From positions 179,362 to 243,361 of the forward strand of contig JAKSZP010006631.1 in the NCBI GenBank assembly GCA_022478985.1: DNA of 64,000 nucleotides, given 5' to 3'. Each line of letters starts with the position of its first letter. The first letter of the stretch is position 1. This stretch comes from Massospora cicadina (lineage: Eukaryota > Entomophthoromycota > Entomophthoromycetes > Entomophthorales > Entomophthoraceae). This document shows, in pieces, positions 21,901 to 31,720 of the stretch. A program made the position numbers and the translations under genes. A model generated the notes under the pieces. The model had not been told where the DNA came from. It was given only the letters and a program-made list of their open reading frames with translations, and did not search any database.

Positions 21901-21998
21901 CATGCCCAATGATAGTGTGAGACTCTAAAATGACATGGACACGCTTGGATGGCTGAAGATAGGACAAAATTACTCCTACTTTCTTATATAATTTCCCT

Positions 21999-22520
21999 TT
22001 ATCTACATCTTGTGTTGTGAGAGTGACGAGAGAGCATTTTCAGTTTTGGTTCATCTTCATTAGCCCATGCATTAGGAGTAATGAAGAAATATTGTAACCT
22101 CTCAGCTTCAAAATTATCTAAGTGAAGAAAAGAAAGCCTTGTGAACCCATCTACATTCATGTGGTGTGTTCCTGCCCAAAGTTCAATAGTCATATTGTAA
22201 TGTTAGAGATTAGAGCCCAGCGAGACAACCGCACAAGGGGTCCTTCATATTCTGCAACCACTTCATAGAGGCGTGGTCAGTAATAAATTTGTGGGAAGTC
22301 CTATATAGGAAGGGGCGGTAGTGTTTGACAGCAAGCTGGACAGCCAAGCACTCCTTCTCAGTGATGCTGTAGTTACAATCAGCTTTAGAAAGCATTTTTT
22401 AAAATAAGACACGGCATGATCAACTCCATGCTCATCCAATTGTGCAAAGATAGCTCTAACAGCAAAGTCAGAGGCATCCATGAACAACATGAAAGGTTTG
22501 CTATAGTCCGGATGGCGGAG
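21999..22520 (-). pseudogene. E4 RNase H
   Basis: The minus strand reads MLFMDASDFAVRAIFAQLDE (first catalytic Asp, near 22480), 'VDHAVSYFKKCF', 'NYSITEKECLAVQLAVKHYR' (Glu of the active site) and 'FITDHASMKWLQNM' (second Asp) near 22260. These are the standard gypsy RNase H blocks and all three acidic residues are visible. Two frames are used, with one shift near 22390. The domain follows RT and leads to integrase. Confidence 0.8.
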
Positions 22521-22599
22521 TATTAGTCTTTTTGTAATAGCGCCTTTAGGGTCGCATAGGTGGCTTTTTGTTCAGCACCACAATGGAAAGGGGTGTTTT

Positions 22600-23450
22600 A
22601 GTTAAGAGCTGTACGATAGGCTCACTGAGCTGCGCGAATATTGATATAAATTAATGGTAATACCCCATCATACCCAATAAAAATGGATGTCATGAAAAAT
22701 TTAAGGCGCAGGCGTCTTAGATATAGCTTCAACTTTATCTTAAAGAGATTATATCCTCTCTTTGGAGATAGCGTGTGTAAGGAAATTCATCTTCCTCTGA
22801 AAAATGTACATTTAAAGGGCTTTAATTTGATATTAGTAGCCCACAAGCTTTGAAATACCTCCGTTAGATGTGCGAGGTGTATATTAAAAGTCTTAAAGAA
22901 GACTTTAATATCATCAATGTAGATGATGTCGCAGCTTAATTTTAAAACCTGCATGATATGATCCATTTCTTGCTGGAAAGTGCCAGGTGCATTGCACAGC
23001 TCTTAAAGTAGCTGGGTAGGTTGCAAGAGACCCTCACTGCAAAATAAGAGCACATTTCTCCTAGTCTTGTGGAGAAAGGCCATTTGCCAATAACTGCTAG
23101 CCAGGTTCATTGCGTAGAAGTATCTAGACCCATATAGTTGGGCCAGAGCGTCATCAATACTAGGGGTAGGATAGCTATCATTCTTGGTGAGTTATTTAAG
23201 TTGCGGTTGTCCATCACAACATGGAGACCTTTATTTTTCCTTTATTAATAAAAGGGGTAGAACCAAATTTTTTGACGGCACCAGTAATTCAGCATCTAGC
23301 AACTGTTTGAACTCCGTCCACATCTTTAGCTCCTCAACTATTGATTTTCAATAAGGCTTGGAGCGAACATGTCTAGCATCACAAATGTCGATTGTATGCA
23401 TCCAACACTTCAAATTCCCAAAGTCAACTTCAGATTATAATAAAATGTCT
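22600..23450 (-). pseudogene. E4 reverse transcriptase with intact YIDD
   Basis: The catalytic loop YIDD lies at 22910-22921 on the minus strand, within 'CDIIYIDDIKVFF', followed by 'HLTEVFQSLWATNIKL' (thumb). Upstream on that strand the 'LCNAPGTFQ' block is seen near 22990. The degraded N-terminal 'DNRNLN' and 'KVDLxSGY' region lies between 23100 and 23230. Despite the intact active loop, frame changes and stops break the enzyme. The protease-RT linker (23450-24200) has no domain I recognise. Confidence 0.78.
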
Positions 23451-24198
23451 CTGTAGGCCTCATGTAAGGAGTGGACTTGAAAATATACTCAGCAGGGGTT
23501 AGTTCATCAAAACATCTGAACATAAGATAGTTACATATGGAGTGATCAGCAGGTAAGCCCATATCTGCCATAGACCCAACAAATAAGATTTTCTTGATGT
23601 CCTCAACGTTAGCAGCAGTCCTCCTCCGATCTCCTGATGCTTTTTTACCACAATATCATTCTTGTTAAGATTTCCCAGCAAAGGATTTATAGGCCGATGA
23701 TAGGCGGGGTCTAACACGCCTGGCAAAACTCTGGGCTCAAAAGGACTAACTCCGCTATACTAATGAGGTGCTGCAGGCAGTTATGTGGGTTTTCATGTTA
23801 ATCTTTGTGTCAACTAACTTTTGTTTCCCAGCTATAATGGCCACCTTTTCAGAAGCATAGAAAGGGATACCATCAAGGGCATCCACTTAGGGAGGCAACA
23901 GTTTTTTATGCCGTCCTGCCGTGTTGTAATGCAGGGATAAAGAAGAGGAGTAATAATCAACTATTCAAACATAATCCTTCTTATTGAGCTCTTTATTAGA
24001 CAGAATCAGAGGAACCTCATACTAAGTATGGCGAGATAGCCCTGCTTCAAAGAAATTACACCTTCATTTTCAGCATAAATTGGGTTCCAATGAGGTAATC
24101 ATAGGTGTTATTGATCAAAGCCACTGCTGGAGCTGACATGAGAAGCTTCCCAAACTGTATGAGCAAAGAAGAGTAAGCTCCAATGGCTGGGGTGTTGT

Positions 24199-24408
24199 TT
24201 AGGCCCACCGTTCAAAACTCTTGAGCGTAGTCAAGGTCAGGGGCCAGCTTAATTTCTTTAAAATCTTAGTTGACACAATTTTCACCGGGGATCCAGTGTC
24301 AAGGATAAATTTAACCTGCATGACATTAATGACGACCTTCACTTTAGTTAAAGTGCCACCTAAGGAAGGGGAAGAGCAAGGACCTCTTTTTTTGAAGAGT
24401 GGAGGCAA
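24199..24408 (-). pseudogene. E4 aspartic protease with intact DTG
   Basis: The minus-strand translation contains VKFILDTGSPVKIVSTKIL, a retropepsin active site with D-T-G at 24292-24300. E1 has the same wording with DSG. The stretch is open for 69 codons. It should act as a dimer to process Gag-Pol. It lies upstream of RT and downstream of gag. Confidence 0.78.
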
Positions 24409-24479
24409 GGCGTTTGCAGTTTTAGAGTACTTTTTTGGATAGTCTTCAGAGTATGAATGCAGTTGGTGGATCAGAGAAA

Positions 24480-25890
24480 TGTGGCAATAAGCTGTTCAGC
24501 GTCACTAGCAGTTCAATAATCTCAAGAACCATTATCATTTGCCATAGTTAAGTTTGATGAGGGATCTTAGCCTAAATAACACTCCAGGTTTAAACGATCA
24601 GGTAACTCCACTTCACCTGGGGCTCATAAACCGTATGACCAACATCTTCATCAACCCCCTCAGACTCGTCGTCAGAGGGATTACTAATGCAGTTTAGGGA
24701 GCCCATAGGAGGTGGGGTAGGTTTAGGACTTCTCTTATGTGATGATAGGTTCTGGGGTTTTTCCACACTTTATTAACTACTGGGAGAGGTGTTGGAATTA
24801 TTACAGCCCGAGATTTGACCTTCAAGGTAAGGGATTTTGCTGCCTCAGGGAGACATGTTTCAGGCTAGAGTTAGATGATTGAGAAGTTGATTGAGATACA
24901 CCGTGTAGGTGGATGCTTTACTTCAACAGCTATGGGTGTTCAGTGGCTGTGTGTTTCTGTGAAACAAGTGGTGTAGCTTGTGGAACCTGAGAAAGGGGTT
25001 TGGGCTTAAGGAAAAATTCGGACCACTTTGGAAAGCCGCTCTGAAGAAGAAGATGAGCAAGGAACTGGGGCGACGGCTTTCACCAACTGAGTCTCTTCAA
25101 CTGAAGACAAAGAAAATATCTGCCCCATCACCGCCATTACCAACTAATTATTGTTTTGTAAAGAGAATTTAATGGGTGATGGCAACTCTTTAAGAGTCAG
25201 TTTCCAGAGGGAAACAGCCGTAGTAGATGCTAAATTGGGCGGCGTAGAATCTTGGCTCATAGTACCATGTGTAGAGGCCGCTCATAGTATCTCCAACTGC
25301 TAATAAAGCCTCCTTGATATCCCATAAAGTTTTAAGCGTGTGCATTTAGAAGAGAGATGCATCACCAAGGAGGGATGAGATGCCAATTCAGCCAAGATAG
25401 CGGCAGTTTCATCTTCAAGACGAAGCATTTGTGAAAGCAACAAAGGTTGAGCTTTATTATAGAAGCGCTCAACAAATGAGGTGATTGATTCTCCCTCTTA
25501 CAAACTAAGGCACATAAAGGTCACTTTTTTTCTCTGCAAACTTTGCTTTGAACCAAATTCATCAAGCAGCGTTTGCTTAACATCTTCCAAAGTACTGAGG
25601 ATGACCATGTCAGGGACCATTCTTCCTTGCGCAATTTGATTTAAGCAAGGAAGAATGAACCGTATTTTTTGCTTTGCAGTGACTCCTTTCATCGTAGAAT
25701 CATACACATATAGGAAGGAGACAATACTGCCTTCACCAGGTATAAACTTGTCTCGCAGAGGATGTTTTTTATACCAGGGTATTATAATGAGTGCTGATCA
25801 AGCCATTTAAGGCGAAACAGAGCACAAGCTAGATAGAGTTTAATGGAGGCTAGCTGAGGGTTCATTTCCATCTTTTTAGTGGTTTTTGTG
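24480..25890 (-). pseudogene. E4 gag region
   Basis: This lies between the protease and the mutated primer site. A recognisable gag-like capsid segment is open at 25707-25498 ('AKQKIRFILPCLNQIAQG...LLDEFGSKQSLQRKK'), reminiscent of the retrotransposon gag helix bundle 'F...L..EF......Q'. No CCHC knuckle could be found. The start is not determinable. A plus-strand open frame at 24978-25172 is antisense to it and rejected. Confidence 0.5.
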
Positions 25891-25902
25891 GTGTACAGGC
25901 TG

Positions 25903-25919
25903 CCCCTGTAGTAAACACT
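25903..25919 (-). promoter_or_regulatory. E4 primer-binding site, mutated
   Basis: Beside the LTR end the minus strand reads AGTGTTTACTACAGGGGC. Compared with E1's TGGTGCTCACTACAGGG it differs mainly by C-to-T changes, so the same primer site has probably decayed. Confidence 0.55.
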
Positions 25920-26662
25920 TGTAGGATTTTTCGCTTGGAAATCAGCTCGCTGAGTCTTTCTCCTTAAGTCTAACAATATACCTTTTTGGTTTTTCTCACC
26001 ATTGATAGGAAAATAAAAAAGACAATATAAAAAAGCTTAAATTTATATTTTGTTAATAGGAGCCTCACGGGGATAAAAGAGAGTATATCTTAATAAATTG
26101 TTAAAAGTGTTAAAAACGTCAAGGCTTGTTGTTAGTATGGTTTTAAATTTCCAAACTTGGTAATATGCGATTCTAGCCTATCAAATCTCTGAAAACTCGC
26201 TTCCTTTAGGCAGGACAATAAATGGGGATTATTTTGGGTAAGACATACCCATGGGGTAAAGACTTAATATATTCTAGTCAATCCCCTTTGTGTAAAAATA
26301 TTGCACCTTGGGGGACCCCGCCCACGACTATAAAACGGGGTGGTACCCACATAAGTGCTTGAATGGTATTAAATGAGACTGAGGGTGAACCCATTGATAG
26401 GTGCCCTGGAATAGGCTGTGAGGTCAGATGAATCAGATGTCCTGACTTTGTGCTATTTACCAAATTAGTTTTTGTAAAAGTGATGCCAGATTTGTGTGGT
26501 TCCACTGAGAGTTGGCCAGGGTCTTTTGGCCGATATATCATCATTATTAATAAATAGATTTCCTCATTATCACGGACTTATAAATGTCCAACACTACCTC
26601 TATTCGGCCAAGTTTCATCCACAACATTCTTATTCTGAGGCCTGGGAGGCAAATGTTTGAAA
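25920..26662 (-). repeat. E4 5' LTR (743 bp)
   Basis: It aligns with 20141-20890. The minus-strand start is TTTCAAACATTTGCCTCC, where the other copy has TGTCAGAC. The plus-strand TATAAAA of the conserved block is at 26329-26335. Confidence 0.83.
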
Positions 26663-26667
26663 CACTG
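26663..26667. repeat. E4 target-site duplication, right copy (CACTG)
   Basis: Identical to 20136-20140. Confidence 0.8.
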
Positions 26668-27000
26668 GGTATTTTGCCCTCACAGGTACAGGCGTCAGTG
26701 CTTTAGAAATTGAAAAACGGCCAACATTTCTTTGTCACAGATAGGATAGTTGCATTCTGCTGGGATGATTTTCTTGGAGTAGTAGGCTATGGGATGCACC
26801 CTACTTCATCCCCCTCCTGCAACAAACCCCCAGGAGCGTATCCTGAAGCATCAGTCTCAACCATGAAGGGCTTTTCATCGTTGGGCATCGACAGCACAGT
26901 TGCAAAAATAGTCAGCCATAAAGTCAGAAAAAAAGATCTTTTTTCCGCCTGAGACCATTTCTATGTAACACTTTATTATGTAAGCCGTGTTAAGGGTAAC
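26668..27000 (-). pseudogene. E3 RNase H, N-terminal half
   Basis: The minus strand reads 'KPFMVETDASGYAPGGLLQE' (first catalytic Asp, near 26870), then 'ATILSVTKKCWPFFNF'. This matches the 'FxxETDASxxAxGAVLxQ...KELLA' start of gypsy RNase H. It runs into the CACTG duplication and continues at 20135 beyond E4. Confidence 0.75.
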
Positions 27001-27930
27001 GCAATAGAAGAATAGCCTTTGATGAAATCCCTGCAAAAGTTTTACAAGCTCAAGAAACTGTTAGCGTCCTTCTGACTATTAGGTGTAGCCATGATGTGAT
27101 GGCAACCACTTTCCTAGCTGCCATGGTAAATCCATTCCTGCCCACAACATAACCAAGAAATTGAATTTCCTCTTGCGCAAACTCACACTTTGATAGCTTC
27201 ACATGCAAGTTATACCTTTCAAGATATAAAAGACCAAGTTCAAGTACATTAATTGATCCTCCTGCGTCTTGTAGATAAAAATTTCATTAAGGTAGGCTAC
27301 GCAGAAGTGGTCCATGTAGCCACCCAGCACCATACTAATCATATGTCAAATTTTACTAGGTTTGTTGCACAACTTAAATGGCATCATCGATATTCAAATA
27401 GCCCAGTTCATGTCTTAAACGCTGTTTTCCACAAATCACATTCTTTTATCCTTATCAGGTTAATGTATCCTTCAAGTCAACTTTGGAAAAAATTGTAGCT
27501 CCAGACAATTGGTCACTTAAGCGATCAGCTTTAGGTAAGGGATTAAGGTTCTTTATTTTTATATCATTGAGCTTCTGGTAGTTTATACATGGCCGTAATC
27601 CACAGTCCTTCTTACTATCAAACATCAGAGGGTGATGAAAAGGGAGATCAGGACACTCGTATTGACCCCTTCTCAAGCAAAGTATCCAGGTATTCCCTCA
27701 GGGCAATTTGTTCCCTCTTATTGCAACTATAGATAGGTCCATGGGTGGGCTGCTTCTCTTTCAGTAAATCAATAGCATGATCTAAGGATCCATGAGCTGG
27801 AAGTTGCTTGACTCTTCCTCTCCCAAAAGTGAAGCCCATTTTTTGAGAAAAAATCAGGAATCTTATCATTTTAAGGGTCCAATGGACCACCCTGAGAAAG
27901 TGTGTGGACATGTCCAAACCTCCATGCTCT
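27001..27930 (-). pseudogene. E3 reverse transcriptase, active site mutated to YLNE
   Basis: On the minus strand from 27917 downward: 'LPAHGSLDHAIDLLKEKQPT', 'REYLDTLLEKGSIRVS', 'DCGLRPCINYQKLNDIKIKN', 'LPKADRLSDQLSGATIFSKVDLKD'. These are the consecutive N-terminal blocks of a chromovirus RT and are well kept. The catalytic loop at 27283-27294 reads YLNE instead of YLDD. A one-frame break separates 27648 from 27676. This RT copied E3 RNA before the copy decayed. Confidence 0.83.
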
Positions 27931-29067
27931 TCTAACGCACACTCAATAAGAATATCCTTTAGAGTAATTGTGATAGAATTCCGTCTATATTTGTGCTTGA
28001 GTTCAACCTGTGTCCACCAAGGATATTCAAGAATTACAGGATGGGGTGAAATAAGCAGGAACTAAGACTCAATTTTCTTCTTACTTACCCCAAACTTCAA
28101 GTCAATATGGCGTGAGCAGCAGTAAGCTAAAGATTGTTCATCATATTTCGAGGTTACTTTCATAAAAGTGTCAATTCATGCAAGCTTAGCATTTCACTAC
28201 ATGCTCTGAGATGAATTTACGTGAGACCACACTGTCCAGTAAATCCATACGTTTCAAATTTCTTTTTCTAAAGTTTAAAATCAAACTCAATACTGGATAA
28301 GACTGCTTATCATTTTTTAATGAGAAAAGGAGGTTATGTGGTTTTCTCTTGTGGTACTTCTGAGTCCATCATTCTACTGGTCTGTCAATACCTCTTTTAG
28401 ACACTGGATGACCACAAAAATTTCTTTTAAGGGTAGCGTGATTGATATAATCTGATCAAATCTGTTAAGTGGCCTTCTAACCCTTGTCTGAAACAAAGCG
28501 CCGCCATTTTCTCGTCTATTTCTGCCTTATGAAAGTTCTCTAAGAACTTATGAGTATATTGAAATGTTTTGGCCTTTCTGTTGGTTGTCTATCAAGGCAA
28601 TTTGCGCATGTGGTTTGGCACCAGTGGTGGTCGATTCATCTAATAACTGGCCCTTAATGACTTCATAATCTTCACATAAACCTCATTATCTTCTAGGGCC
28701 CTTATTTACCACTCAGTGCAACATATGTGTGTTGTGAAACAAGAGCCATAATTTTTGTGCATCATTTGGATAGCTCTCAGGATAATTTTATAAATAGGCC
28801 GCAAAAATGTAACACATTCTTTTACTTCAGCTAAAGCTAAAATTTAGGCAAGGGAAATTCAGGATAAGTAATAGATGTGTGGTTGGCCACACTCTCTGTC
28901 TGCATCCAACTAAGTCCTAACGCTTATATATAAGTTAATATTTACTTCTTTGCTGGGGAAAACATCTGCACCAGCAATCAGTAACTTTCAATTTTAATAA
29001 AGGCAGATATCAAAGCTCTCAGTAATAAAACATGGTGGATATTTATAATAAATTTTGTTTGTCAAAT
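27931..29067 (-). pseudogene. E3 gag and protease region, not resolved
   Basis: By position, between the 5' LTR and RT, this 1.1 kb should hold gag and protease on the minus strand. No zinc knuckle, DTG/DSG triad or open frame of useful length is visible. It is shorter than usual for gag plus protease, so part may be deleted. Next to the LTR the minus strand begins ATTTGACAAACAAAA, without a TGG. Confidence 0.4.
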
Positions 29068-29693
29068 TATCAGGGACTGATGAACTACTGACATGGTTGG
29101 GGGTATATCGCCATGAGCTACCATAATCAAGGGGTTTGAGCCGGTAAGAAAAAGATGCTAGAGGCATCCAGGTATATCAAATGATGGGTATATCAATATG
29201 GGAGTTGCCTAAAGATATGGTTTTAAAAATGGAAGAGGAATAGAGTTTTTTGTAGGTTAGGGTAGTAGATTGGGATTGATAACACTTCAGTAAATAAAAA
29301 TAAAATTGTTTTCATAATCAAATTATTTTATTGACCGTGAAGAAAAACCATATGAATGCCTTAGTTTTATATCTATTTAACTTCCTAAAATTCCCTAAAC
29401 TTTATTGATTTTGAAACAGTGCCCTATTCTTTGGAGCTTAGGAGATTGCAAATTTCATATAATTTTGAAAGACAGCGGAATCATTTCAGTCTCATGGTAA
29501 ACTTTGTTTTGGTGCAATTAATTGACTAAATATTACCGCACTTAAGGTAGTTTAAACAACTAATCAAATATTTTACTACAATTTTCCATTTGATATGTAA
29601 CTAATTAATCTAAATTCAGCACATATCCTCTTATTCTGATGGATGATATTTATAATCTCAGAGTATCTACTAATACCAGGATTTACCCTGACA
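29068..29693 (-). repeat. E3 5' LTR (626 bp)
   Basis: It aligns end to end with 15892-16518: both carry, on the plus strand, CAGGGACTG near the low end, GTTTTTCT/GATTAACCATATGAAT in the middle and AGCACATATCCTCTT near the high end, and both finish with a plus-strand CCCTGACA. The open frame at 29576-29758 is only LTR sequence. Confidence 0.82.
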
Positions 29694-29813
29694 AAAGAGG
29701 TGCATAGTGATACTTGATAGGTGGATTGTTTGCTGGCTTGATTTAAAGTTCTCCTCATGGCTAGCTATTCAATAAGTCGTTCAACAAGGGGTTTTTGGTT
29801 TGGAAAAAGCATA
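29694..29813 (+). other. Relic K, piece 3 (short unassigned remnant)
   Basis: It lies between E3's duplicated AAAGA and the LTR of E5. No motif is visible. It is assigned to K only because it sits between two insertions. Confidence 0.35.
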
Positions 29814-30193
29814 TGGGCCTGGTCATTTGGCATCACAATAGTTACCAACACACTGAGAAATTAAGAACTGTAGAAAAGTACTAGGTTCCAAATGATCATA
29901 ACTAAGGTAAAAGGAAATAAAGATCAAGTTGCATAATTTCCCCTTATGCTAGCTTAAAGTTACTCTTAGATATCTTGGTTTATTCAGACTTTAATATAAT
30001 AAAGTAGATTATCTCAATTAGTTAAAGTTTAAGGTTATAAAGTGATGCCTTGTGGATACGCCCATAAAATACAGTTATAGAGTCCACATGACCCCAAAAT
30101 TTATAGAACAACTCTCAATAAGACTATTAAATAATCAAATTTATAAAAACGGATAATAAAAAAGTTATATTAAATCAAATTAATTCAAAAGTG

Positions 30194-30209
30194 AATAAAA
30201 CTTTTTCTA
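30194..30209. repeat. L1 target-site duplication, left copy (16 bp)
   Basis: AATAAAACTTTTTCTA occurs here and exactly at 35483-35498. The pair brackets L1. Confidence 0.88.
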
Positions 30210-30303
30210 AACTTTTCTTTATCGTTGCAAACACTTTTGCAACCTATTCAATTCAAGACTAAATCTAGTTTGATAATCTCATAGAGGAGATTAGTCTGCG
30301 CCC

Positions 30304-31718
30304 ATGTCTGGGAGCAGTTGGGCAAGCAAGGCAAGAGGAGCAGGCGGAAGTCCCGCGGCCTCTAACATTCAAAAACGCCCTGGAGAATCTGGCGGAATAG
30401 ACAAAAATCTCAAAAAACTGGCAGTCACAATTTCCCCGGAGATACTTGCATGGCAAGCATGATGCAACCAGTACATCAACACGCCACACTCCCAGCCACT
30501 TTCATCAGTGGAATTCGGAGTCCATGTGTATCTGGACATCCAAAAAATGGCCTTATGGGAAAAATTTTGTGAAGATGTACAAAAAATTTTCCCAACTGCA
30601 GTGTACGTTGCACCTCGCTCCATGTCACACAGTTGGCTGGATCTAGGTTTCAAAAGTAAAATAGCAGCAGACGAGGCTGCAGTGGTGCACATAGTGGTCG
30701 ACCTCCCCAAAGGGCAATGGGTCATCAAATCCAAACACACCAGATGGACAAAATCAAACCAAATTTTCCTCACGTTTGACTTTTTGCCTACTACGGTAAA
30801 ACGTGATATTTTGGAGCAACACCTGAAAGATGGTCTCGCCATATATGGTGAAATACAATCTTTTGAAATGCAATGTTTCATGCAGATGCCACACCTGTGC
30901 ACCGGCAAAGCCATCGCAGTTCTGACCCCAACTGAGGAGATCGTGAGGGACCTAACCCAGATCCTGCAATCCACCTTTATTGACATTGCAGGGCATACCA
31001 CCCACCCATTCCGGGTAACCATGGACAGCGCGCCCCCCATTTGCACCCACTGTGATGTATTTGGCCATAAGCGCATGCATGCCCCATCAAGGAGGGCATC
31101 ACATTCCAAGAGCACCCCTCAGCAGCCATGGCCAGCGGAGAGGCGCACTACAAACCAACTGCAAGCACCAAGGAGGCTTTCCCGTGGGGAGCACAAGGCT
31201 GCTACCTATTGGTAAAGCCCATCTCCCCACAGGAGTGGAAGAAGGCCAAGCAGGCCCATAGGGCCGCAGCCAGGGAAGCGTCCAAGGCCACCACCACCAT
31301 CTCACACTCACAATGCCAAGGGGACATGGAGACCTTCGTGGCGGAAGCGACTTGGGAATCCATCACCCAATCAGATTGGGAGGCCCATGCTGAGTGGGCC
31401 ACTCAATCTGAGGATCCAGTGGGAGATTTGATCTCACCCAATCGCTGCACCCAAGCTCTGGTTAAAACTGACTTGGGACCTATCCCAACTGAAAAAATTT
31501 TTTTGCCCCTCTCAATGGTGCACCAAACTTATCCACACCGCAAAAAATTTGTCTGACATCAGGAAAACAAAAAGCGAAGGCCAAAGCCAATGTGACTCTT
31601 TCCGCAAAAATTAACAAAAACCCCAATAGTGTTGCTGCTAACACCCGTGCTGCTGTGAAAGCTCATGGGGACCTTGAAGAGGCTGGTGGGCCTGGGGGCC
31701 CACCCCCTCACACCTAAG
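30304..31718 (+). pseudogene. L1 ORF1: RNA-binding protein with CCHC-type knuckle
   Basis: The likely start is ATG at 30304, in frame with the open stretch 30508-31215; a TGA at 30460 (explained by CGA to TGA) interrupts it. The domain includes ILEQHLKDGLAIYGEI and GKAIAVLTP, then PPICTHCDVFGHKR near 31030-31075, a C-x2-C-x4-H knuckle whose last Cys is shifted out of frame by a small indel near 31078. The reading continues in another frame (31128-31556, Lys/Ala/Ser-rich) to about 31718. LINE ORF1 proteins coat their RNA. The 248-codon open frame on the opposite strand (30369-31115) is an antisense shadow. Confidence 0.8.
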
Positions 31719-31720
31719 GT

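Larger units (their letters stand above)
20141..26662 (-). mobile_element. E4: gypsy element nested in the RNase H of E3
   Basis: LTRs at 20141-20890 and 25920-26662 (750 and 743 bp), an exact 5-bp duplication CACTG, and a minus-strand interior with gag, protease, RT, RNase H and integrase in gypsy order, about 6.5 kb overall. RT keeps YIDD and protease keeps DTG, so it looks younger than E2 and E3. It has no chromodomain that I can find. Its primer-binding site is mutated. Protease and RT are close to E1 in wording. Confidence 0.88.
15892..29693 (-). mobile_element. E3: chromovirus-like gypsy element, split by L4 and E4
   Basis: Two aligned LTRs at 15892-16518 and 29068-29693 (627 and 626 bp) enclose minus-strand RT, RNase H, integrase and chromodomain. 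The flanks carry AAAGG (15887-15891) and AAAGA (29694-29698), a probable 5-bp duplication with one change. L4 interrupts the chromodomain and E4 interrupts RNase H, so both are younger. Without them E3 is about 5.4 kb, a normal gypsy length. No TGG primer site lies beside the 5' LTR. Both catalytic RT aspartates are lost. Confidence 0.82.

Noticed and set aside
29068..29693. Solo LTR
   Set aside because: It pairs with 15892-16518 around a coherent minus-strand element with a near-perfect 5-bp duplication, so I treat it as the 5' LTR of E3.
30369..31115. 248-codon open frame on the minus strand, the longest in the window
   Set aside because: It lies exactly antisense to L1 ORF1, whose plus-strand translation shows a zinc knuckle and matches L2. 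No domain is seen in the antisense product.
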